Positions 8,631-17,270 of a DNA stretch of 20,400 nucleotides are shown here, one piece after another. Under the pieces are notes generated by a model, which saw only the letters and a program-made list of their open reading frames with translations, was not told the DNA's origin and did no database searches. The position numbers were made by a program, and so were the translations under genes. This stretch comes from Scytalidium lignicola (Eukaryota; Ascomycota; Leotiomycetes): NCBI GenBank assembly GCA_002812745.2, contig NCSJ02000523.1, positions 1-20,400 of the forward strand. Direction: 5' to 3'. Positions within the stretch are counted from its first letter, which is position 1, and each line of letters begins with the position of its first letter.

Positions 8631-9487
8631 CTAATAAGCGTTCCAACCCCCGTCAACAGAGATTTGTGCCCCATTTAAAAAGCCCGCTCCATCAGAACAA
8701 ACAAAAGCAGCCGTCTTGCCCACCTGATCAAGAGGAACTATGGGTGGTTCAACAGCAGCCATCCCCTTCCGAAGCAAGGCTTCCCCAACTTGGCTAATCC
8801 CTGACGCAAATGCTGTACTGATATTCGTTGCCATGCTTCCGGGCATGAGGATGTTGCAACGGATGTCATTTTTGCCATACATTACAGCAGTGCTTTTTGT
8901 TAGGCCGAGAAGACCGTGTTTACTTGCTGTATATGCAGCTCCTAGAAAATATTATTAGCATAATTTGAATGAACATGTATATGTCATATATAACTGCTCC
9001 GGTCATTTCTGGTATTTAACTTACCAGAAACACCTCCCTTAATAGATGCAAGAGACCCAATATTCAATACAACTCCTTTCCCTTTACGTTCAAGAAAATG
9101 CAGAACAGCTAATTTCGTCATAATAAAGGGACCCGTCAAGTTTACTTGGATGACCTTATCCCAGAGTGTCTTATCCACTTCTCCAACAGGCCCAAATTGA
9201 TCCATGATCCCAGCATTATTTACCAATACATCTAGCTGGCCATATGTCTTGATAATCTCCTGGAAAAGTAACATGGCAGATTCCTCGCTGGTAACATCGC
9301 CCTTGAGGGCAAGGAAGGAACCGAGAGGAGACAACTCATCAGTGGCCGTCTTGAGAAAGATTTCATTTATATCGGATACCACGACTTTGGCGCCAGATTG
9401 GAGGAATTCTCGGGCAATAGCTTTCCCTAATCCGCCGGCTCCTCCTGTAATAAGGCATACCTTTTCTGCGAGGATTTCAGAAGCCAT
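8631..9487 (-). CDS. classical short-chain dehydrogenase/reductase (SDR)
   Basis: An NAD(P)-dependent oxidoreductase of the classical FabG-like SDR type, 257 residues from two exons (9487-9025 and 8941-8631). The 83-nt intron has a GTAAGT donor, a TGCTAAT branch point and TAG acceptor, and falls between V-S-G and A-A-Y. The motifs are complete: TGGAGGLG cofactor loop (14-21), Asp39 at the end of beta-2 (favours NAD over NADP), NNAG (90-93), Asn116, catalytic Ser145, Tyr158 and Lys162 (YTASK), and a C-terminal GAQISVDGGW. The start is the first in-frame ATG (MASEILAEK); the open frame extends 14 codons further without an ATG. No signal peptide or peroxisomal tripeptide is evident. The gene converges on the GH92 gene with 182 bp between stops, and diverges from the carboxylesterase. 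The substrate is unknown. Confidence 0.9.
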
Positions 9488-9979
9488 TGCGGTATTGGGC
9501 GAGAAAAGGCTAAAGATTGATGAATCCAAAATGATAGTAGAGGGACGTCACCTCATTATATATAATAAAATTTCACGCAGACAACTAATAAATCGATTAG
9601 ATGGAAGATTACTACATAAATGAGGCGCACACACCTCCAGACAACGAGGCCGTCAGTCAACATTCTAATTGAGCGAATCAGGGCCTCTAATAACGCAAAC
9701 CCCAGTTCTTAAGTGACCCAAGGGTGTTCAATGATGGGAGATGGAACACTGGGATGCCAAAATCCGAATACGATTTCGAACCCGACTCAGCCCCCTTTCT
9801 GGTGTGCTGCAAAGCCCCGCATTAGATATGTTCGATATATTGCTCTGCACTTCCTATTTGTAGAAATGGCACTATTTCACAAAACCGGACGCTTCATTCC
9901 CAGGCAATTAATAATAACTAAAGCTTAAGAACAGATAAAATCCTTATCTCTAACGGGGTGGTTCTTATACAAGTGAATC

Positions 9980-10230
9980 AATATAGTTGAGAATACGAGA
10001 ACTTATTGAATGTGGACATTTAGCATGCTACTACTCCATACTAACCTAGAACCGCAATTGTTCCGACGTACGCTTGAAACGCGGAAGTATCTTAAACTCC
10101 AAGATGAACCTGAGGAAAAGTTGGTTGCTAATCTCAGGAGCGTCAGTTGAGATTTAAGTAAGGCAGAGATGGATAGATTTGTGAGTTCATAGAGAATCAA
10201 TTCGATTTCTAGTAAGTCGTCTTGCGAATA
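9980..10230 (+). pseudogene. decayed reading frame, unidentified
   Basis: On the plus strand, one frame reads as ordinary protein-like sequence from an ATG at 10010-10012 (MWTFSMLLLHTNLEPQLFRR..., then KYLKLQDEPEEKLVANLRSV). It reaches a TGA at 10148-10150 and continues in the same frame with DLSKAEMDRFVSS, a TAG and RINSI. The amino-acid composition, with balanced charged and hydrophobic residues, is more protein-like than chance AT-rich translation. The two internal stops, at least one a plausible CGA or TGG change, point to a dead fragment. I do not recognise the family. It could also be an exon of an unrecognised gene, or chance. Confidence 0.3.
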
Positions 10231-10299
10231 TACTCGCTGTGTTGACTGAGGCACGCACTTACTTGGCTGTTATCTACCCCTCATTATGCTACAACACCA

Positions 10300-10305
10300 T
10301 ATAAA
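10300..10305 (+). promoter_or_regulatory. TATA-like box upstream of the carboxylesterase
   Basis: TATAAA lies 47 bp before the ATG at 10352. The spacing is short but workable for a fungal gene with a short leader. It is a motif match only. Confidence 0.35.
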
Positions 10306-10351
10306 CCGTAACCAGATCACTCTATTGCTTCTGTAAATAACCTTTACAGTT

Positions 10352-12119
10352 ATGCCATTAAAGTCGGATTTAAGAAAGCCCTATACAGTCAAAGTTCAGA
10401 GCGGAGAAATAGAAGGCTTTATATCTCCCGAAGCACCCCGCACAGCTCAGTTCCTCGGCATACCTTACGCATTACCACCCATCGGCCCTCGGAGATGGGC
10501 TCCTCCAGTCCCAAAGGATATAGATTCATACATATCAACTAAAGAGTTCAGCGATTCATGTATGCAGAGTGACTTGAAAATCCCAACAGTTTGGAATACA
10601 GATGTTGTCGAACTCTCTTCACCAGGGCCACGATCGGAGGATTGTTTAACGTTGAATATTTGGATGCCTATACGACTCACAATAGATAGCCATATCTCTA
10701 CAGGTAACGGCAATAGATCAAAGTTACCAGTGATTGTATGGATTCACGGAGGAGGTTTTATTGGAGGTGGTGGAGATGTGCCATATCAGAATCCTTATCG
10801 ATGGGTGGAAAGGAGTCAGAGGCATTTAGTTGTCGGAATTAAGTAAGCTTCGAACAATTCTATCATGGATATTATTTATTTCAATTTCTGTTTCTGTTTT
10901 ATCCTTGGAGATGCTTTATTTTGGCCGCATATTTATGTTCGATTCGAAGCCTCTGTCAAGTCAGTTTATGCAAGCCTGACTGCTCAATAGCTACCGTCTC
11001 AATATATTCGGCTTTCCTTGTGCAGCAGGGATCAAATCTGCAGAGCAGAATCTAGGTTTATTAGACCAGCAGCTTGCATTGGAATGGATTCGTAATAATA
11101 TCAGTGCCTTTGGTGGTGATCTTTCTCGAGTTACCCTTTGGGGACAGTCTGCGGGAGCAATGGCTGCAGATTACCATAACTTCTTTTATTCAAAAGATCC
11201 GCCATTCCATGGTATAATTTTAAACTCGGGAACAACTCTACTGCCTCTTTCGCATCCAAGAAAATACCCAACTGGGCATCAGAATTTCTCTTTTGTCGCA
11301 AAGAACTTTGGGTGCTCGACGACGGATCCGGAAGCTGAACTTGAGTATATGAGAGATATTAAGGCAGAAGAAATTTCAAAATTTCTAGGAGACCACTGGA
11401 ATAAAGGTGTAGAACCACGTCTTGCATTTATTCCAGTTATTGACAACAAGTTTGTTTTTGCAGATCAGCTCTCAAGGGGATTATCTGGAAAGTTTTCCAA
11501 GGTGGTGAGCATAGAACCACTTCAATTTCTGGCACTAGTCATACTGACCTTATCAAAGCCAGCTATTATAGGCACAACAGCACATGAAGGAGACTCAATT
11601 GTCCCATGGCATCCCGATGCAATTGACACTATGATGTCAGATCGAGTGACAAAGAAATTTCTTCAATCAGCAGAGGAAACGACTAAGTAATATAATCTAA
11701 TCTTCAAACACATTGAAATGCATGAATTACTGAACATAAACTGTAGATATCGGCTTGCAAATAATGCCCCAACATTCCGCTTCCTATACACCGGAATCTT
11801 CCCAAACGTCTGTCCCCGGCCATGGCTGCGTGCGTACCATTCAGCAGAAATTCCCATTATATTCGGAACGTCAATGATTTCCCGAGAGCCAGACACTGAA
11901 TTAGAGAACGAGACTTCACGTATCTTTCAAGATATGTATCTGGTATTTGCGGAAGATCCTGTCAATGGACTGGGGTCTAACACCTGGAAACCATATGGCC
12001 CGGATGGAGTAGGTTCTATATTTGGCTCTCCTGAGTCCGTTATGAAGGTTCTTGCAGCCGAAGAGTTTGACCAAATCTGCCACAAGATGGGCTCTAGTGA
12101 AGAAAGTCTTAAATTATGA
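10352..12119 (+). CDS. type-B carboxylesterase/lipase family protein
   Basis: A serine hydrolase of the carboxylesterase type-B (COesterase) family, which cleaves carboxylic ester bonds. Four exons are inferred: 10352-10842, 10991-11504, 11559-11686 and 11747-12119, giving 501 residues, close to the usual 500-550. Seen in order are GIPYALPPIGPRRWAPP, the SEDCLTLNIW segment, the oxyanion-hole HGGGF (about 132-136), NYRLNIFGFP (across intron 1), LGLLDQQLALEWIRNNISAFGGD, the nucleophile elbow GQSAGA (Ser217), the acid in AHEGD (Glu345) and the histidine in AYHSAEIPIIFG (His409). The triad is complete. There is no N-terminal signal peptide (MPLKSDLRKPYT), so it is probably intracellular. Intron 2 (11505-11558, GTGAGC...AAAG with CTGAC) is 54 nt, in frame and stop-free, so retention would simply add 18 residues. 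The physiological substrate is unknown. Confidence 0.9.
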
Positions 12120-13968
12120 GTTGCAAGGATAGAGACCTAATATTCCTAGCATAGGCCTAAGTTTCCAGTATAAAGTCAAGATAATATCCAATTATTTGAT
12201 CATTTAAATTATCGTTGAGAGAGGACGAGGTGGAAAGTAGCCGGCAACGATGATAATCTGATGTGATTCTAATTAAAGCAAATTTATAGAATCATAGCTT
12301 CTCCCGTTTACCAAAATACGTTTTATAATTCATGAGCAGTCTATTAGTTAAATCTGCTTTTTAAAAACAATATACAGTACATAATGCAGCATTCCTGCTC
12401 TTGTCTTTAGTATCTCAAATTGAACATTTTCGGAGTCCTTGCTGTTTTATATTTAAAGCAAACTGCAGTCTTACTCCATACAATAAATACATTATGGATG
12501 GATGAACTGACTGTACAACAGAGTTAGAATAAAAAGTTACGAATATGATTCATAGACGAACGCAACTAAGCAATTATCGCCACCCAATATCCGTTTAATT
12601 ACTTGAAATACCTGTAAAAACACCTGGTTACAACAGTTGTATGCACGCTAATACCAGTTGGCACTGTAGTATCAGTCTCATGTAAACCATTTTCCAAATG
12701 CGTTAATTTTTCGACCCGAAGGCTTGTAGTAAATAATGCATTCTTCTGTACTACTACGATGCCTCTTGGAACTGATTACTCAGCGTCATCCTCATTAACG
12801 TTAGTTGACTTAATTTAACTAACTATAAGGAAAGCATGACTAAATGACGGCATAACTAATACGTAATAATTGCTGAGGGTATCACATTTCAAAATAAAAT
12901 AAAAATATTATCTTATGTCGCCTTATACTGACAGGTAAGTCCCAACCTAACTTTTGCCCTAATATAATACAAATCTGGAAATATTTACTTTTCGTCCTAA
13001 ACGTCTAAAAGATTCACTTCTAAAGGCAAAAAGATTGATAATCTGAATAAAGACTCATCCTTTGTGGATACATCTAGAAGATTGAGTAAGCAAAGAGCTT
13101 TTTTGCGGAAATATGAATGGAATTTTTGTTCTCCGAAGTCTACGAAACGTCAGAACACAAGCAAGATCGATCACATATTGAACTGTATAGCATAGAGACT
13201 TGATTATTTGTTATAAAGGATGATTAACAAGCTACAGCAAGTTCTTCTTCCTATCACTACAACTTCCCCGCCTTTGGAGTTCGCCAATCCGTTAATCTAA
13301 CAAGCCACTAAAGTAATTCATTCCTAGGTTATGGCAAGTAAAGCTGAATAAACACCGTCTAGTAGAGAAGTCAAATATCGGGACCTAGATGCTGTAATTA
13401 TTGCTCGGCCCTAGAATATCGTCGTCAAAAAGGTAGATTACTAATATTTCACCCAATATTTGCTCTACACTTAGAAGAAAAATTAGGAAAATAAATTCTT
13501 GTTCTTATTAATTACAGCCTTATCTGCTTCTTAAATAATAAAATATATTACTTAGAATAAATGTATTATTAAAACGAAAGTCTAACATGAGATAACTAAA
13601 ATCTGAGCAATATATCTTTAAGAGTCATGGAATGGCGAAAAGTGCTAAATATTTCTTAGACTAGCAGAATAATAATAGTACCCGAGGAAGTTAGAAGCGC
13701 ACAACCTTTAATATTTATAGAGAGTACTACGGTAAATTTCGGTATTTTGGTAGATGGGGTTGATCCGCTCTAGTAAGTAATTAATTACGTTACCTATTGT
13801 CCAATCATGATATTCTCATTCAGCGACAGTCTACGGCACTGGTGCTTGAGCATTGGTATAAAATCTCACGACTGCCTCGTCCAAGTCACGTCAAGCAGAG
13901 AGTGCAATACCAAGCCCTTTCCTTACAAACTCATACGTTTCGTCCTGCCATTATACTCCAACTATATA
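12120..13968. other. 1.8 kb intergenic stretch, no gene recognised
   Basis: Moderately AT-rich, with short frames only. A near-palindrome of 24 bp lies at 12800-12823 (arms gttagttgac and the partly complementary ttaactaac). On the minus strand, 12602-12775 is stop-free for 58 codons and looks somewhat protein-like, but has no ATG context or known motif. The part just upstream of 13969 should hold the promoter of the hydrolase; TATATAATG at 13963-13971 overlaps the proposed start. Confidence 0.45.
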
Positions 13969-14826
13969 ATGACCAACCAGCAAACAGCAAAGACCCAATC
14001 CATCGAGGCAAATGGTACCAAGTTTGCCTACCGTCTCTTTGGTCTCACGAATGGCACTCCTCTAGTCTTCCTTCAACATTTCCGGGGTACAATGGATCAT
14101 TGGGATCCAGCCCTGATCAATCCTCTCGCAAAAACACGTCCAATCTTCCTGATCGATAATTCAGGCGTAGGCAAGAGCTCTGGCCAAGTTCCTGATACCT
14201 TTGGAGAATGGGCCGCGAACATCGTCGCCGTGGTAAAGGCTCTTTCCATCAACGAAATCGATCTCTTAGGGTTTTCTATGGGCGGAATGGTAGCCCAGCT
14301 TGTAGCACTCGATTATCCCGGATTAGTGAGAAGACTCATCCTCGCTGGCACCGGGCCCAGCGTTGGAGAAGGGCTTGAACAAGCACCGGAGTGGGCATTC
14401 AAGACTCTTGCTACAGCCAGTTCCGAGGAAGAAAATGAGTCCGGGTTCCTCAAGACCTTCTATAGCCTCACGGATGAGAAACAAACTCTTGGAAAGACAT
14501 GGTGGGAACGCATAAACGAGAAAACCGAGGATCGATCAGACTATGTTGGACCAGAAGGTACTCAGCACCAGATAAACTCAATTATGCACTGGATGACGCC
14601 TGGAAATTCACCTCACTCTTACGATAGACTCGGTGATTTGCGCATTCCAGTGTTCGTCGCGGCTGACATCTTAGTTCCAACAGAAAATAGTATTATGCTG
14701 TGGAAGTAGATCAAAACTACTCATTTACATGTCTTTCCTGATGTCGGACACGGCTTCTTGAACGAGTATTCCCAGTTATTTTCTGAGCATGTCAGATTGT
14801 TTTTAGATAGTGCGAAAGCTATCTAG
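13969..14826 (+). pseudogene. alpha/beta hydrolase, probably inactivated by an in-frame TAG
   Basis: A single-exon alpha/beta-fold hydrolase of the haloperoxidase/esterase-like group. From the ATG at 13969 the frame gives LVFLQHFRGTMDHWDP (oxyanion region, 33-47), DNSGVGKSSG, the nucleophile elbow GFSMGG (Ser103), LILAGTGPS and, after the cap, the strand IPVFVAADILVP whose Asp233 is the likely catalytic acid. A TAG at 14707-14709 (codon 247) stops the frame. The same frame continues as THLHVFPDVGHGFLNEYSQLF to a stop at 14824-14826, carrying the expected catalytic His261. The Asp loop looks about four residues shorter than usual (relatives often have NGDND-like sequence before I-VP), so a small deletion is likely too. 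The truncated product would lack the His. The full frame is 285 codons, normal for the family. It could instead be a sequencing error or readthrough. Confidence 0.75.
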
Positions 14827-15138
14827 TGTTGTTCATGGGTGATGATATTGATACTCCTATTTCGAAATTTCATCTCTTGCCTCCGAACTGAACCGAGTTC
14901 ATGTTCCATCGCTTTTTCAAACAATTCCCATCGATATTTTATCTGGAAAGGTGCATACCTCCTTGAATGCTGTAAATGACACGCAGCCAGCTAATAACCC
15001 CAATTTCAAGGAACAGTTGATATTTCGCTTTTACGATTAGACGTCTAGCAAGGCGACAACATCGTAACATACTAAGACAGTCTCGTCTAGTTAAGTGAGT
15101 ACTAGTTCCCCTAGATATCCGCAATACCTCAGTGAACT
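14827..15138. other. intergenic, converging 3' ends
   Basis: 312 bp between the tail of the hydrolase remnant and the stop of the transcription factor on the other strand. It should hold both 3' untranslated regions. A 61-codon open frame on the minus strand (14939-15124) has no motif and lies after the factor's stop; I see nothing functional in it. Confidence 0.5.
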
Positions 15139-16871
15139 CTATAGCCTAGTCTCAATCTCATCAATAGTCCACTGCTCAGCACACTTATCGTCTACTGGAG
15201 TCGAGAAGTGACTCAAAAAAGTGAGCATCCATTGATCCAACCGGAAAGATGTATCCATGGACTGTAAACAAGCATTGTGGAAAGCCCTCAATCTCGCAAA
15301 ACAAAGATCTAGTGTTGGCCAATATTGTCTTAAATTTGTGAGAAGCTCGTAATTCTTCTCAAGTCTTGAGCGGGATATTTGGATCTGTGATTCATCTTCA
15401 CTGAATAACAGAGTATGGATCTGGACCGTTGAAGATATAACTAGGACGTGTCCTACCATGTTATATAAGATGTCGCAGCCAGGTGTACTGTGTGAAGCGT
15501 ATGTAAGCTGGCAGAGCCTGGCAGCATAATTTTTGCATTTAGTAGCGTAGAAATGTGCTCGATCCGGAGTGGAACTATGACAGTCCTCGTGGAGGAATTG
15601 GTAGCATATAAGTTGGCCGAAGTGGTAGTGTCCGAAATGGACGGCTGTGAATATCCGACCTAAGCCTTGAGATGCCCAATATGAAAGGTTCTCTGGCTTA
15701 TCAAGCATATGTTCAGGAATGCTTGCTTCCCATTCGTCTAGTTTCCTAGACAGGTTATCAACTTCATCCTCGATTGGTATCCCTTTGTTCTGTGCGGTAA
15801 CTTTCTTGTTGTTGTACTTGTTTATCTGATGTAGGATACCATTAAGCTTGATCATCTCAGCAATCAACGAACATTGAGATTCTGAGGATGATTTCTGTAC
15901 AAGAGACTCATATTTATCTCCAGCGTGTGCAGAGTGATATATTGTTTCGCTCATAGGTAAGGGGATACCATCTGTTTTACTTAGAACTTTCGGAAGACGC
16001 ATAGCATCAGAAGTCCATGTATCGATCATCCATAATGACCACCAGACTACTCTGATTAGTAACTTAAACGAGAGGATATATTAGACAGTGGAGAGTACCT
16101 CTCAGGTTCACCTCTTGCTCTATCCCGTCAGAGATAGGGCGGTTAGCAAGATCTAAGAGCATTGCCATCCGACATGCTGTTGAATAGTACACACATTCTC
16201 CATATCCATTACCTTCGGAAATACATATGGCTCCAAGTAATACACAAGCTTGAATAGTTGTTAAAGAAACATCACGGAGATCAAGGAGGCGTTCACTCTC
16301 TTTCATATAACCACTCGTTCGATCTCGAGGATCGATTGTTGCAAACACTGGGTTCGTTGAGAATCTTGCACTCAGGGCCATCAGGGCGTATAGAACAACT
16401 GGTGGTACCTTTCCTTTTAGGAGATCTTGTTCGAATGTCGGCCGATGAAACAAGCTATGGAACTGATCATGGACATAGTCGAAATACAAGTTCACTAATT
16501 CCACGCAAAGTGATTGTGGAGGCAGACTTGGAGTCTTAACGAGTGGAGGTCTTGGGATCTCTGTAGAAAGCCCAAGATACGGTACCGTACCATTGATCCC
16601 ACTAGGTTTACCATTCCTCTCTGGGGGTTCCGGAAGACGAGATGGAGCCCTGTGTACACTATAGCTACCGGTGCATTGGATCCTGCGGCTAAAACAGTAG
16701 TTGCAAGGAAGACCTGTCCCAGAAACTTCACATTTACGACGACGGTTCCTGCAATTGCAACATCGTAACGTGTTATGTCAGAACTGGATATTGTCGTCCG
16801 CGGTTTGTAAAGGGTACAACGAGGATGAAAGGCACTCACCGGCATGCTAAACATGCTGTTGATAACCTCAT
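15139..16871 (-). CDS. Zn2Cys6 fungal-specific transcription factor
   Basis: A nuclear DNA-binding regulator of the Gal4-type class. Three exons are inferred (16871-16840, 16748-16099 and 16046-15139), giving 529 residues. Exon 1 is only 32 nt and encodes MRLSTACLACR. The first intron has a GTGAGT donor, CTGAC branch point and TTGCAG acceptor, and joins to NRRRKCE. This gives Cys7, Cys10, Cys17, Cys26, Cys29 and Cys36, a perfect CX2CX6CX8CX2CX6C cluster. The middle carries the fungal_trans homology domain (LVNLYFDYVHDQFHSLFHRPTF, ALMALSARFS, then RVWWSLWMIDTW across intron 2). The C-terminal region has TSFRLDQWMLTFL. The second intron uses a GTACTC donor and a TAG acceptor after ACTAAT. The length is at the short end for the family, so a further 3' exon is possible. 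The gene lies between the hydrolase and the GH27 gene; target genes are unknown but neighbours are candidates. Confidence 0.88.
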
Positions 16872-17270
16872 GGTAGGGTGCCGACAAAAAGACAACCAAG
16901 GTTACTTTTTAAGTCATCGAAGAGCTGAAGTAGAGTCGTCCTCTGGATCGAATGGGGTATGGTGATGTGATAATGTGGGGTGGTCGTGAGAATGGGCTTT
17001 GACCAATAATAAATAGGGCTGGGCGGTACTCTACAAGGGTGCGTATATTACAAAACGTAAAATATCATATTTTACCAGCATGAAGGACTAAAAGCTGACT
17101 TTTCCCGCAAATAGCAAAAATAGAATATCTACTAAGTAACAAGGTACCGAGTACGGGAATTCCAGAGACGATTCTGATGAATTCTCTATGGTGAATTGTT
17201 TCTAACTGGAAAAAGGGTCCTATTCTCTACTTTCCACATTCTATTTTCGAAGGTATGTCATGTTGAGCAA
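16872..17270 (-). promoter_or_regulatory. upstream region of the transcription factor gene
   Basis: 399 bp between the factor's ATG and the stop of the GH27 gene. On the factor's strand there is a TATTTATTATTGG stretch (about 16998-17012) combining a TATA-like run and a CCAAT box in reverse. CreA-type GTGGGG is seen on the plus strand near 16976, and a perfect palindrome lies at 17057-17075. These are motif matches, not demonstrated sites. Confidence 0.4.
17057..17075. promoter_or_regulatory. perfect 9+1+9 bp palindrome (candidate operator)
   Basis: gtaaaatat-c-atattttac has no mismatches in either arm and lies about 190 bp upstream of the transcription factor ATG. The symmetry would suit a dimeric regulator, possibly the factor itself. 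However, Zn2Cys6 proteins usually prefer CGG half-sites, and AT-rich palindromes also arise by chance. Confidence 0.35.

Larger units (their letters stand above)
9488..10351. other. divergent intergenic region between SDR and carboxylesterase
   Basis: 864 bp separate the two start codons, and this should carry both promoters. Part of it (about 9980-10230) is occupied by a decayed reading frame listed separately. A TATA-like TATAAA lies 47 bp before the esterase ATG. No clear TATA box was seen for the SDR. The 9600-9950 stretch has no frame with recognisable motifs. Confidence 0.5.

Noticed and set aside
9765..9795. GGTTCGAAATC-like T-arm on the minus strand suggesting a tRNA
   Set aside because: The T stem does not pair properly and no anticodon or acceptor stem is found around it.
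12602..12775. 58-codon stop-free minus-strand frame with protein-like composition
   Set aside because: There is no start codon in context, no motif, and a stop just upstream. This length is within chance for 1.8 kb of intergenic DNA.
13807..13968. In-frame 54-codon extension upstream of the alpha/beta hydrolase
   Set aside because: The frame is open, but the residues do not resemble the family N-terminus. The ATG at 13969 begins a typical hydrolase start (QSIEANGTKFAYRLFG).
14939..15124. Minus-strand frame with several Cys and Arg residues (CLSMLRCCRLARR) as an extra zinc-finger exon
   Set aside because: The Cys spacing does not fit Zn2Cys6 or C2H2. It lies after the transcription factor's stop, with no splice sites linking it.
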